From the NCBI GenBank assembly GCA_014871385.1, contig CM026427.1, positions 9,722,430-9,786,429 of the forward strand: a DNA stretch of 64,000 nt, in the 5' to 3' direction. The DNA is from Ceratodon purpureus (Eukaryota; Streptophyta; Bryopsida; Pseudoditrichales; Ditrichaceae). The translations under genes were made by a program, and so were the position numbers. Every line of letters begins with the position of its first letter. Position 1 is the stretch's first letter. The notes beneath the pieces are model-generated. The model did not search any database, was not told where the DNA came from, and saw only the letters and a program-made list of their open reading frames with translations. Positions 11,623-23,231 of the stretch are shown one piece after another.

Positions 11623-12638
11623 GGTAAATCGGTGATGACCAGAAGACAAAAATTCATATCCGGGCTAGACCAGGACTTCTTTCATTTCTAGAGTTCTGCA
11701 CGGCGAATTTCGAGGTAGTCTTTTGGTCCACGGTTTCTGAAAAGAATCTCGATCGTCACTTCCAGAAGCTGTTAGCCATTCATCCTTTGCTCAGGAGCAA
11801 TTACAGACGCCTTCCAGGATTCTGGTGTGATATCTCAACAAGGACTAATCCGAATGGGAAACGGGAGTACTTGTTGAAGCGTCTGGATAGACTTTTCTGC
11901 GACACTAGGCTACTGGCTCGATCAGGTGCCACTGTCCAGAATACCCTACTGGTAGACGACCGCCCTTATAGGAATGTACTTAATCATCCATTTAGCGCTG
12001 TCCATCCTAATTCTTTTTTCTGGGACTCTGCAGAGTGCAAAGAACCTCAACCCACCCCCAATCCCTATTTAACTAGGGTAGTTACACCATTCCTTGCAGG
12101 ACTTAAGCAGTCTGGATTGGATGTCCAGGAGTATTGTAGGAAGAATTCTAGCGTGGGGAAGCCACGTCTTTTTCCAGGATCTCGCGAATACCAGAAGTAT
12201 AGGGAGGTTATTCCTTCTCATGCATGCGGGTTTGACGTCCCGGGTGATCCTGAATCTTGGTTTGTGAATTTACCTTGTCCTCCGGAAGCCCCTGGTAGTT
12301 CCATCATCGGCGGGCAGCCGACTGATTAGAGCCTATATCAGCGGCGCCACTTGTTTTAAAAATCACATATGATACTCTACACTCTTTAGTTTAATACGCT
12401 AAGACTGTTCCCTTTCTGAACTTCCCTGCACCACACATTTGTTTCCAGTGCTGCAATTCGGTACTTCTTTTTGTAGATGCATGCATGACATTTCACTTGC
12501 TGCACATTTACCTTTGAGGTTTCTTCAATGCATCGTTTTGTCGGCGGGTCGCCGACGACTTTGAATGTAGTCCATTTCTTTCATATACTTCGTCCTGTTC
12601 TTTGATTTCCTTCACTGATTGCATTTCATATTCTTCAG

Positions 12639-13316
12639 GGTTCCTCGTTTTATTTCAAATGCCTTCACGGTCCACCTCATCATGTCAAGAAATGTATTGT
12701 CCTATGCGTCAATGGCCTTCTCTGCTATGTGGATCCCAGGATAGAGGCTTTGCCATGGGATACGCATCGGAATGTAGTGAAGCGCCCAGGTTTGAAGAAG
12801 CTTTTTGACATGCTTTTCTTGCATTTCCATGTTAGTCTGTGGTCGAAGATGCCCTTGGGAGAACTGAAGCCTTTACTCACACATATTCTGCCGGCCAGTG
12901 TAATGGAGAGGCTGTCCTTCGTGTATAGCAGAAGTGACCTTATCGACCGGGAGAATTTCCCCTGGAGTTATAAGACGTTAGGTCAAGTTTGCTCCAAGGT
13001 ACAGTCTAGAAACGTCTGCAAACTAGATCAGGTGCTATTTGTGGATGTTGACCCGAGGTCATTGAGGAGGACACCAAATTGTATGTGCTACATTCCTTGG
13101 CCTTTTCAGGGTCATCTAAACTTTCCGAACGATGACGGTGTTATACCTAACATTGCTACAGATATCCTTCCTCTGGTTTATCCCTTGCACAAGTTCGGAT
13201 CTGTACCGGAGTATATGGCGCAGGCGTGTAGGCCGGGGCAAGTGCACTGGGCAATTGAAGCTGCGAGAAAGTTTGGACGTGCACGAGTGGACTGGACTGA
13301 AGTTTGCTGGGACTGA
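12639..13316 (+). CDS. FCP1-like HAD family gene 3, divergent
   Basis: The exon starts after acceptor attcttcag and is open to the stop at 13316. CIVLCVNGLLCYVDPR aligns with the nucleophile motif of the two upstream relatives, but the catalytic aspartate is replaced by cysteine. RPGLKKLFDMLF, HFHVSLWSK and QVLFVDVDPRS follow in the family order. The loss of the nucleophile makes classical HAD phosphatase activity unlikely; a binding or regulatory role, or decay, is possible. No start exon was identified. It may share upstream exons with the neighbouring copies, which lie in the same orientation. Confidence 0.6.
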   Translation, partial: GSSFYFKCLHGPPHHVKKCIVLCVNGLLCYVDPRIEALPWDTHRNVVKRPGLKKLFDMLFLHFHVSLWSKMPLGELKPLLTHILPASVMERLSFVYSRSDLIDRENFPWSYKTLGQVCSKVQSRNVCKLDQVLFVDVDPRSLRRTPNCMCYIPWPFQGHLNFPNDDGVIPNIATDILPLVYPLHKFGSVPEYMAQACRPGQVHWAIEAARKFGRARVDWTEVCWD

Positions 13317-13844
13317 GTTAGGCGGACTTTTTCGCCTCCAACTTGCAGTTCTTCCCTCCTCCTGACCAACAGAACACCTTCCATCGGCTGCCCGCCGACT
13401 TGGTCGACCCGTTTGTGCGGCCTTCAAATATATGATTTACTCATTGACCTTACGGCTATGCTTTCAGGGAAATAGTTTTCCGAGTAGGTTATAATGTGAT
13501 AGGATTTACGTCAACTTGGTACATAGTGCTGGGTGTAGACTTAATGTTGTAGGACTTCATGACTCAAAGTGCTACGGGACTAGTTAGTTTAGCGTGTTCT
13601 ATTATCGGCGGGTCGCCGACTCTGTATTGTACATTTCATTACTTGAATCAACATGATATTCTTTAAAGTATTCATTGTAACTCTTATTCTGCATCATATG
13701 TCGCAATCTTCGGGTTCATATATCCATCACTGGCAAATTCCGCCCATGCACATCTCGATGTCCAGTTTTGCATTCCATATTCTGTGGTATTCATGTACAA
13801 TGACACTGTTCATCTGTGGTCTCCATCCATCGGCGGTCCGCTGA

Positions 13845-16800
13845 GTTCGCATTGGTCATTTTTGAATTCTGGACTTTTTTTTGTCCAGAATTACCTAAAT
13901 ATCCCTTAAATTGCATTCATAGGTACATGCCCAAATTCCAAAAAAGCCCAAATGTGGATGATTGTCCTTTAGGGGTTAATTATGATTGGTGCAGAAGCGC
14001 TTTATTATTAATATCCAACCTCTCATGACTGTCAGAACTCTATGCTCGGTTAATGGCCATTCTATGACTTCACATTTAGAAATTCACAGGAAATTCTAGA
14101 CTTACTCAAAAATTGTGTTTATTTTTGGGATGGATTTACACTTACTTTGCAGACAATGCAAAAATTCTAATTTTTTTCCAGCATTGTTCTAAGTAATTAC
14201 ACCTGAAATTCGAACTATTTTCAACACCATCACCTTAGCATACACTTTTGGAGTTTTGGAGTATGTTTGTTTTTTGCTTAGAGGGGAAGTCTGATGTGAA
14301 GACAGTAAGTTACTTCATTCATAGGTCAAAAGTAGTTTTTCTTGATAATCAAATTAGAAGAGAGCTATGAGAGTGGTGATAAGAACGGTACAAAATTAGG
14401 GTTACAAATGGGCAGAGCCTATCCCTGCTTTATAGACGGGGACTCCCGTTTGAATGTCTTTTGTACTTTTGGACAAATATGAGCTGAGGTCATTAAATGT
14501 TTTTTTGAAGTTATTTTAATTTGTTTAGGATGTTGGTTTTGGACATACTACCTATTTCTTTCAGCGCATTTAGAGGACAAGTTGTTCAAAGCAATGTTCA
14601 CATTAAAAATTAGAAACATAGGAGGGGTGCAAAAATGAGGTTGTTGTATACAACCAAAGTTACGAACCTTTCACCGTATGCTGCGGATCTTAGAAGTACG
14701 GAGTCTACATAGGAGATATTAAAAAAACAATTTATAGTTATGAGTTTCAAATAGAAATCAAGAAACACCAGTCCTTCTAAAAAACTCTATAGTGACTCAT
14801 GGTCACTCATTTCCATGGTCTGATCTTACAATAAAGATGTCCATACCCTAGTCACTACAGTAAGTGCAAATACTTTATACTAAGCTATATAGTAGTACAT
14901 CCACCGTCATGGTTATTGCAAATCAAGTTTGTTGCATAAACATCTACCTCCATTAATGTACTTATTGTCTAAGGTTGATGATGACAAGGTCTCCACTAAA
15001 AGAGGGATTTTCCTCCATATTTTCTTCAATGCCTATAAAAGAGACGTCCATGACAAGCTTGTCTCTAAGACCTTGTATGCTAGTCAGATAATAAAATATC
15101 AATAAAACTTTATAGACAAAAAAATTATAAATGTTTTAGTCATTATGTTTTTATTCATCATGTATATTATTGTTTAAGGATGATTGACCACTGTCTTTGG
15201 TACTTGGAATTTTAGCGACATTGACCGTTGGTCTAACAATGTAGAAAATCAACATTCTTGGATCCAATTTGGATGAGCTCCATTCACTCTTGAAGGCTAG
15301 CTATTGGTCCATAAAAGACCTGCATTATCCAATACATCAAAATTTAGTTCTACAAGTAGGGGAAAACGACATTGTTTAACAAAGAAGGATCAAACTACGT
15401 TTTTCATCTTTGATATCTAGACTTGAATAAATATCTCATCGGAAGATGTTTTTCACAAGTTTCAAGGATTGTTTTTGTTTACACCAATTGACTACAAATA
15501 TCAACGTCAACTATGTACACCAAATTTCTCTTCAAGGTATGCTCTATTGCAAAATTATAAAAAGTTCTTGATTCCTCCCTCCACTAGTCTGTAGGTTTCA
15601 AATAAACATTGTTAGGTCTTCCCAAACCTCAACTTCTTTCCCAAATCCTCCCTTTTTTGCCACATTTCTTCTACCGTGAACAAAGAGTGTTGACACGAAG
15701 GTGTGCTTTTTGGACGCAAATTTTGCCCTCACTTTGAACTGTGAAGTAGAAAAAGATCTACATCATCTCTTTCATCATGCATCACTTTTAGAAGATGCAT
15801 TTCTTCTTTCTCCTCTTAAAATAAAAATTATAAAATGTTAGGGTTCAATTTCTATATCGAGTTATAATATCACACACCATTTCAAACTTACAGTATATGA
15901 TGTTTCCAAAAATTTGGTATTTATGAGCTTTTAAAAATTACATATTCATTTATGATAAAAATACAACAATAAAAAAACATTTAGATACTTCTAATGAATT
16001 TGAAGGCATTTAGGATCTTATTGGCCAATGCAAGTAATGCAGTTAAAGAAAAAAGATCATCATTCTAGTTAGATTATATTACTCTTGATGCATAAAACAC
16101 ATAAAATGATTAAAAATAATTCGTCATAATATTTGGAATTTTATATTTTACATTTAAATTGAAAATTCATAATTTCAAATTGATGATAATATAATCTAAA
16201 GTAACATCTTTAATTTCAATGCAAAATTTAAATAGAACTATGTGCGATTTTGCACATATGTTATAGTCAACTATAGCTATATCAAAATTCCAACTTTCTT
16301 CATTTCTACAACGTTTGACATAGTGTTGTTTAAAACAATTTCAAAGCATGACTTACCATTTCACCTAACATGACATTTCAGCACCATCATCCTTAAAACT
16401 GTAAAAAAAATCTCAATTATACAACCAAAACAAAAACTCACAGGAGGAAAAAGTCTACTCTAACAACTCACATTGGAGCAACGAGAAAAACAAACAAAGT
16501 AGCTCATGTACATAAAATTTAACCCCTTTTCTAATCTATTATACAACACAACTCAGTTTGTCTCACTCAACCGTTCCACACTCAAATTTGTCGAGGAGAC
16601 AAACCAAGCTTGTGGTCAATGTGCTCAACGGCATATGTCCTTCCATTACCTACAAAAAAACTCCAAAATTACCTCTCAAAGAATGAAATCATGAAAGTGA
16701 AAATAGGGTAACAAGCATGAGACAAATCCTCTGATGATGAAGCCAATCTGCCAAGCCCACAGACTCCAACCAAACCAAAGCTGGTGTATAAGGTAGCATA

Positions 16801-17020
16801 ACACATGGGCACCGGGTCATTGTCATTACAAATGAACACTTTATTCACGCCGGCTTCCGTCTTCCCAAGAGCACGGAAGCGCTTCCGGGAGAATGGACAT
16901 TGAGGTTGGAGGAGAGAATGACACCTCATCATACATTCCATGAAGTGGGAGAATGGTAACTCAAGGTAACTTCTATTTGGATGAAGTAACATTCCAGGAG
17001 AATGGACATTCCCTGAGGTT
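13845..17020. other. AT-rich intergenic DNA, no gene seen
   Basis: I see no sustained coding frame. The stretch at about 14,510-14,720 is a diverged copy of sequence at 42,330-42,605 (shared words ggttttggacatacta and ggtgcaaaaatgagg). This marks it as dispersed repeat material. Confidence 0.7.
14510..14720 (+). repeat. Dispersed repeat, copy 1 (partner at 42,330-42,605)
   Basis: The two copies share the order tgttggttttggacatac, cacattaaaaatt, ggggtgcaaaaatgagg-like text and a common 3' part, with indels between. Family unknown. Confidence 0.65.
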
Positions 17021-17028
17021 TCTCTACT

Positions 17029-17199
17029 GTGACTCCCACTAATGGCCTGCGGAATGAAATATTCCTGCCTAGGGAAGTGACAGTCCGAGAGAATCATCTT
17101 GTGACAAGCTCATTCGTTGCTAAAAAAGATCCACGTTTTGATAATCTGCCAACAAACGAGTCCCTGTTCTCGTCAGAATTGGACAGCTTGATTTCAGAG
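17029..17199 (+). other. Possible orphan coding exon upstream of CRNKL1
   Basis: An open stretch reads ...VRENHLVTSSFVAKK...DPRFDNLPTNES...SELDSLISE and ends at a GTAAC donor. The composition looks protein-coding, but I do not recognise the family. It may be a gene fragment like those downstream, or part of a 5' transcript of the next gene. Confidence 0.25.
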
Positions 17200-17698
17200 G
17201 TAACAAAGAACTGGTATTTTCTTCCTCTACATCTGTTTTCAGTTCATGTTTCTGTGGACTCTGACACAGCAGAATGATGAAAACATGTCTCGAGTTCTGG
17301 CTACTGTTTCGTGTATTAGTAGTATCTTATAAATTGTCAATGATTATATACCGTTTTTAAATGCCACTGACATGGTTATGATCCCATCTTCATAGGTTGT
17401 ACATGAATGGGTCGAAGTCTGCTCAACCTCTTCCCCTAATGCATCCGCTACTTCAGGAACTCCGATACACGGATTTTATTTTTACATTCTACTTTTACTT
17501 TTTACTTTTACATTTTCCCAATAGTATATATGTGACCTCTGACCCTATTTTAGTTCCTATTGTCACACTTCTCATGCTATGAACCAGCTCTCTTCCATTC
17601 CTCACTTCTTATGTTCCGCACTCTAACTTCAACAAACTTCTCAACTTCCTAACTTCTTAAATTTCTTAATACACGAATTGCAGTCCCCCCTTGGGTCC

Positions 17699-19852
17699 AT
17701 GGAGTTCACGCAGTACCATGAGCCTTCCAACAACAAAGAGGGTGACCCCGCCTTAGGGTTCCTCACGCGCAAGAAGACCCAAGTGAAGCTCCTTCGCCCC
17801 ACGCGTGTCAAGAACAAAACCCCTGCGCCCGTGCAGATTAGTGCGGAGCAAATCGTGCGCGAGGCTCAAGAGCGTCAGGAGGCTGAATTCCGCCCAGCAA
17901 AGCAGAAGCTCACTGACTCTGAAGAGCTCGCGGAGTATAGATTGCGCAAGCGCAAGGAGTACGAAGATCTAGTTCGCCGAGTGCCACGGAACACCAGCGT
18001 CTGGGTCAAGTATGCGCAATGGGAGGAGAGTCAGCGCGATTTTGCAAGATCGAGATCCATTTGGGAACGCGCTATCGAGGTGGATTCTACCAACTCTACC
18101 CTCTGGCTGAAGTACAGCGAGATGGAAATGAAGAACAAGTTTATCAACCATGCCCGCAACGTTTGGGACCGAGCTGTGTCATTGCTTCCTCGAATGGACC
18201 AGCTTTGGTACAAGTATATTCACATGGAGGAACTATTAGGGAACTTACCCGGAGCTCGGCAACTCTTCGAGCGGTGGATGACTTGGGAGCCTGATCATCG
18301 TGGTTGGGCTGCCTATATTCAGTTTGAACTCCGATACAATGAAATTGATAGAGCGAGGTCCATTTACGACAGGTATGTAGAATGTCACCCTGGTGATAAA
18401 GCCTGGATTCGCTATGCGAAGTTTGAAGTCAAGAATGGTGAAATTGCCCGAGCTAGGCAGTGCTATGAGTGTGCCATGGAGCAGTTGGGCGAAGATGGTC
18501 AGACGGAGGGGCTCTTTGTTGCTTTCGCTCAGTTTGAAGAGAGATGTAAGGAGGTAGAGCGTGCTAGAGTAATCTACAAGTATGCTTTAGATCATATCCC
18601 AAAGGAAAAAGCTAAGACCATATATCAGAAATTTGTTCTATTTGAGAAGCAGTATGGTGACAGAGAAGGTATCGAGAATGTGATCATGGGGAAAAGGCGT
18701 TTTCAGTATGAAGACGAGGTGAAGAAAAATCCATTGAACTATGATTCGTGGTTCGACTATGCTCAGTTGGAAGAAAGTATGGGTGATAAAGGAAAAGTTC
18801 GAGAGGTTTATGAAAGGGCAATTGCAAACGTGCCTCCTTTTGAGCAGAAGCAATACTGGCAACGTTACCTTTATCTATGGATCAACTATGCCCTCTATGA
18901 GGAACTGGAGGCTGAAGACTATGACAGAACTAGGGATGTTTATAAGGCGTGTTTGGGCATTATACCGCACGCAAAATTTACGTTTGCGAAGATATGGATC
19001 ATGGCATCGCACTTCGAGATTCGGCAGAAAAATCTCAAAGCTGCTCGAACCATTCTGGGAAATGCTATTGGAAGGGCCCCAAAAGACAAGATTTTCAAGA
19101 CATACATTGAGATAGAGCTGCAGCTTGGAAACATAAATCGATGTCGAACTCTTTATGAGAAGTACTTGGAGTGGTCACCAGCCAATTGCTATGCATGGAG
19201 CAAATATGCACAACTGGAGAGGTCCTTAGGAGAGACTGAAAGGGTTCGCTCAATCTTCAAAGTTGCTATTGCTCAACCACTCCTTGATATGCCTGAGTTG
19301 CTGTGGAAGGGCTATATTGAATTCGAAATATCCGAGGGAGAGCATGACCGGACGCGACAACTTTATGAGAGACTCCTGGACCGGACCAAGCATCTGAAGG
19401 TTTGGGTAAGTTACGCTAAGTTTGAGGCAACAGTGGCCCTTGAGGAGGAGGTCGTTGCCAAAAAAGAAGGCCGAGAGCCGGATACGGCCAAGGTAGCTGG
19501 ACAGGCTCGAGAGCGTGCTCGGAGAACAAAAGGAGTGTTTGAAAGGGCTTATGAGAGCCTGCAAATATCAGCACCTGAGAAGAAAGAGGAGAGAGCCATG
19601 TTGCTTGAGGAATGGAATGAAACCGAGCGCACTTTTGGAGAACATGGAGACCTCGCAGCTGTCCAAAGAAAATTGCCGAGGAAAGTGAAACGAAAGCGGC
19701 CAATTACCGCTGAGGACGGAACACCTGCTGGTTTTGAGGAGTACACTGACTACATATTTCCTGACGAGACTGGCATGGCCCCTAATCTCAAGATATTGGA
19801 AGCTGCTTACAAGTGGAAAAGGCACAAGACAGGTTCTGACAATGAATCCTGA
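17699..19852 (+). CDS. CRNKL1: Crooked-neck-like pre-mRNA splicing factor, intact, intronless coding region
   Basis: This 717-residue protein is a full-length Crooked-neck/Clf1/Syf3 homolog, a core scaffold of the Prp19-associated (NineTeen) complex in the catalytic spliceosome. About 15 HAT repeats run from residue 60 to 600, with recurrent W-x-x-Y-A/I-x-x-E motifs such as VWVKYAQWEESQRDF, LWLKYSEMEMKNKF and AWIRYAKFEVKNGE. The N-terminal VKNKTPAPVQISAEQ is the family signature. The ATG at 17699 gives MEFTQYHEP, and an acceptor-like cgaattgcag just before it (ends 17683) suggests a 5'-UTR intron. No frameshift or internal stop was found, in contrast to its neighbours. It is the clearest resident host gene in the window. 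Confidence 0.97.
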   Translation: MEFTQYHEPSNNKEGDPALGFLTRKKTQVKLLRPTRVKNKTPAPVQISAEQIVREAQERQEAEFRPAKQKLTDSEELAEYRLRKRKEYEDLVRRVPRNTSVWVKYAQWEESQRDFARSRSIWERAIEVDSTNSTLWLKYSEMEMKNKFINHARNVWDRAVSLLPRMDQLWYKYIHMEELLGNLPGARQLFERWMTWEPDHRGWAAYIQFELRYNEIDRARSIYDRYVECHPGDKAWIRYAKFEVKNGEIARARQCYECAMEQLGEDGQTEGLFVAFAQFEERCKEVERARVIYKYALDHIPKEKAKTIYQKFVLFEKQYGDREGIENVIMGKRRFQYEDEVKKNPLNYDSWFDYAQLEESMGDKGKVREVYERAIANVPPFEQKQYWQRYLYLWINYALYEELEAEDYDRTRDVYKACLGIIPHAKFTFAKIWIMASHFEIRQKNLKAARTILGNAIGRAPKDKIFKTYIEIELQLGNINRCRTLYEKYLEWSPANCYAWSKYAQLERSLGETERVRSIFKVAIAQPLLDMPELLWKGYIEFEISEGEHDRTRQLYERLLDRTKHLKVWVSYAKFEATVALEEEVVAKKEGREPDTAKVAGQARERARRTKGVFERAYESLQISAPEKKEERAMLLEEWNETERTFGEHGDLAAVQRKLPRKVKRKRPITAEDGTPAGFEEYTDYIFPDETGMAPNLKILEAAYKWKRHKTGSDNES

Positions 19853-20148
19853 TAAGTTACTCAAGGTTTACCTGCAGTCCAAATGGAATTGTTGGTAATT
19901 AAGCATCTCATGCATGTGTGCAGCATCATCGGAATTGGCATGGGTTCTATCAGAATCTTGTGTATACCGAAAGATGCCCTTGGAACTTACAGCATATTTG
20001 CAGACATAGAGGCTGTAAGGATGTTAAGAATCTAACGAATACGATTATACGATACCATTCCTTGTAACATTTTTGCTCTATGAGGCCCGGTTACTGATTG
20101 TAGATTACAGTTGCCAGCGCTTCGGGATGCTTTCCTGGACTTTAGTTT

Positions 20149-20815
20149 TTAGGTTGACGATAGCTCAATAGCCACAACAATCTTCTTGAGTAGTTCATGG
20201 GCTGTGACTTCAGGGATTATCTGCACGTAACATGAAATACGGTCTTTTAGGTTGTCGATTGTTCTCGGTTGCTTGGCATTTTCCAGAAGGACCTGGAAAT
20301 TTACTACAGTGTGCTCTAATTGGCTCAATGCATTGGGTGCGCTCAAGGCACTTAAGAATCTACTTCCACAAAATAAAACTACTGTTCGCATTACCAGTCA
20401 CGATTGGTATTCTCAGTCTCATGGTTAGCTAATTGGAACGCTTCCTCGCAGTCTTTCAATTGCACCCTAAGCTTGGAGTTTTCATTCTTCCAGAACCTAA
20501 TTTCCTGAAGCAGCAGAAACTCACATCAGTAAAGCAGACACATTAAGTTTCAAGTTATTCATGACTTCCCCTAACCGTAGTAATTTCTAGCGGATTGCGA
20601 TGTCTGAGAGTTCAGTATTGGATTCACAATACTGAGAACTGAGACTAATATTATTGACACAGAACAAAGTCAATTACCTCTTCTGCTTTCTCGCCAACTT
20701 TCGAAGGAACAACAACCTGTGCGGCAACAACTGTGCTCTTGTCATGCCCACCACCGACGTAATCCTGTGTTCCCTTCGCTTGGCTTTCCAAGCTATCCCG
20801 GACGGCAGCAGCCTC
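20149..20815 (-). other. Possible minus-strand gene, coiled-coil C-terminal exons
   Basis: Three minus-strand exons are suggested. One ends at 20678 (VVPSKVGEKAEE, then GTAATT). A second spans 20504-20395 with acceptor cttcag and donor GTAATG (EIRFWKNENSKLRVQLKDCEE). A terminal one ends at the stop at 20149 (QPRTIDNLKDRISC...ELLKKIVVAIELSST). The first two join in phase; the acceptor of the third is uncertain. The middle exon is a heptad-like coiled coil. The family is not recognised and 5' exons were not placed. Confidence 0.35.
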
Positions 20816-22660
20816 TTAGCTCGCCATTCTCACCAATACCCAAAGTTTCTAACAAAGATCGCTGTCAATATAAGTCAATGCCCCTCACCTGCATCCATTT
20901 CCCGAAATTTAATTTCAGTCACTTCCTTTCTCAAACCAACAAAGAGTATTTCCTTCTACCAATCAGTACAACATATGCAACAATCCTATGTAGCGCAATC
21001 ACACCCACTGAAACCTTGTAAAATATCGACACACCTTCGCAACAACATAACCTAAAATTCTTCCATTTCCACACTCAACAAACAAATCCGAAAAAACATC
21101 TCAATGCTACAAGAAAAGCACCTCACAACTCACCAACTCATCATCACAAACCAAGACAATCAATTACAAAACCAGAATCGACACAACCCTACAGAAACCA
21201 CTACAACAATCAACCCATTCCCACAACTCACCTTCAATCCAATCCCAAACCGATTCACCAAAAAAGCCGATCACTTTAATGCTGTAATGAGTCCCAAAAA
21301 CCCGTTTCCTCCTCTCCAGTGAATCAGTTCCAAATGCAACCAACGCTGAGGGCATGAGATACCAACAAAAAACGCATCAACCATTAATGCCCATCCCAGA
21401 CACAAAACTCCAAAAGCTCAGAAGCCACAACTTCGGCAGAAAACGCCAGGGCGGAGACCCAGAGAGTGCAGTGCGCAGATGGTGAGGGATGGAGCGCAGA
21501 TCGCACACAGCCTGGTTGCGAGAAGGATGCGAGAGCACAGGTGCCAGCCCAGAGCTCTTCGCCAGCTCTCCTGCCACAACCTTCCCACCAGATGATGCAT
21601 CAAGGACCATCAAAGACCATGAACCAAGCACACAGACGATGATGCATCAAGGTTGGAGATCATGCATCGCCGACCAGCCCCAACCAGACATTTCCCATAA
21701 GTTCCACAAGGGTTGCATACCAAACGTGGCTCTGGATTTAGCGCTGGCTCGTTGGCAACCCTGCGATGGAAACCCCCTTCCCTTCGCTTGCGCTGCGGAG
21801 GCAATGTTCGTTCAGTCCCGTCGCTGTCGTTTCCCCTTCCTCTGCCAAAACTGGTATGTGCTATCACTGGGCTTCACCATGTTGGGATTGTTTCTTATTG
21901 TAATTGCGTGGATTCTTTATGAGTTTAATGTCTTTATGGTCGGTGCGAGTTCTACTGCAATGTGATTGTGGAATTCTGAATCGCTCACCGTGATTGGTCT
22001 TTGTCAGTTGCAGAAGATGTTTAATTTTTGAAAGTAATTTATTGTTCTGGCTGGAAGTTCTGGTGTAAGAGAATGATTTGCTGATGATCTCGACCGCATC
22101 AGAATGCAAATTGGTTTTCGAATCGTTGCTTGAAATCGTTGTCCTTCTGAAAGGAACGACGTTGTTGAGGTTTTAGTATGATTACTTCAGCTTGTCAGTG
22201 TTGGAGCTTGAACACGGAAAGGTACTTGATGAGTTCTGGGTGCATGTGGAAGATTACAAGAGTCGTGCCTGGCTAATTCACGCATGGTTTCGGGTTTTAG
22301 GTGCTGATCTGGAGCTGGCGAAGGACCTAGGTTTTGAGCGAGTGGAAGAGCAGTTTGTTGATGCGTATAAGTCGACTGCGACTTTGAATCGGCACAAGAA
22401 GACTGGGGCTGAAATTATGTCTGTTGTTAACGAAGATGAGAACAAAGTTTTTGGCATCGTTTTTTCGCACGCCCCCGTAAGTGATTGCAGAATTTATTCT
22501 AGTACCGAGACTTGATTTTCCAGTGTCCTTTTATAATGCTATTACTCCTGTTGACTTCGCAGTCGTGCGCGCATGCTTGTAATCTACGAGCAATCAATTT
22601 ATCGTTGCTAAATTGATGGATGTTATCGGAAGCTTTCTGCTGCACTGTTTATACTTCTAA

Positions 22661-23077
22661 AGGCCCATTCGCACTTGGCCTTAGCAAAGAGCATGCTTAA
22701 AAATTTAACAACTCCACAATTTGGGGAGCAATGCCTTCTTTCTGGAAAAGGTGTAATCAATGAGGTTCGTAAAGGCCTTATCAATAAGAAGGGGATTATG
22801 TAATGGTCCCCCAAATGGGACAATACATAAGACCACTCTTATGAGAGGAAAACTAGAGAATCTTTCCAATATTGGTGGCCCTATAAGTATTGCCTACTAT
22901 CTCTCAAAGCTCTTTTGTCTTCTTAAATATTAACTAATACCCACTCTTGAAAGTGTGCCATGTGGACATCCATGTAGGATTGGTAATTACTAAAGCATGT
23001 AGGTGGGAACACACACTTTTTAATGGAGATAATACCCCCTCCTAAGACCCCCTCTAAGGCCAAGTGGGAACATACCT
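22661..23077 (+). mobile_element. PIF/Harbinger-type MITE, copy 1 (417 bp)
   Basis: The terminal inverted repeats (left aggcccattcgcacttggcc, right ggccaagtgggaacatacct) are flanked by TAA at 22658-22660 and 23078-23080. A 3-bp TWA duplication with such ends fits Tourist/Harbinger MITEs. The element lies in an intron of the PreP remnant. A second copy of the same length lies inverted at 41838-42254. Confidence 0.92.
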
Positions 23078-23231
23078 TAAGAGTCTTAGTGATCCGATGA
23101 AAGCAACTCTTAGAGAAAGGAGCGCCGGCTTTTAACGTCTCGTAGTCCGACGTTTGTTGAAATGACTTGGGTACTGTTTCTTATTTTTGCAGGGAAGACT
23201 CTACAGGGATCCCACACATTCTGGAACATAG

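Larger units (their letters stand above)
9361..12329 (+). pseudogene. FCP1-like HAD family gene 2, split by a CACTA element
   Basis: The 5' part (9361-9754, after acceptor ttgttcag) has an acidic leader with a coded palindrome (PVGGPPT), then YYLVLDIKGLL. The HAD body resumes after the insertion at 11626: RPGLLSFLEFC, FEVVFWS, NTLLVDDRPYRN, down to a stop at 12329. A palindrome at 12306-12322 supplies the last residues (IIGGQPTD). Joining the two parts across one copy of the GGT target site leaves an in-frame TAA right at the junction. The gene would therefore be interrupted even without the element. No ATG exon was located. Confidence 0.75.
630..13844. repeat. Block-1 signature palindrome family, about two dozen dispersed copies
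   Basis: The consensus is gtcggc, a five-base spacer (often gggca or tgtcc), then gccgac, usually flanked by c and g. Copies: 630-646, 1791-1809, 2148-2166, 2501-2518, 2581-2595, 3522-3539, 3594-3612, 3668-3686, 3743-3761, 3817-3835, 3858-3876, 5362-5380, 6825-6843, 7676-7692, 8266-8282, 9144-9160, 9529-9545, 12306-12322, 12540-12556, 13383-13399, 13604-13620 and 13830-13844. Half-sites cluster at 2521-2670 and 3366-3490. Each identified intron of genes A and C holds at least one copy, and so do most spacers. Several lie in reading frames, where they encode VGGQPT, VGCPPT or similar. I found none in the rest of the window. The inverted symmetry is seen directly; any binding role is inferred. 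Confidence 0.93.

Noticed and set aside
16669-17097. Minus-strand open frame of 142 codons
   Set aside because: Low-complexity text without motifs; it overlaps a more protein-like plus-strand exon.
21377-21965. Several overlapping frames on both strands
   Set aside because: None has splice support or a recognisable domain. The region may hold a 5' UTR, but no coding claim can be defended.
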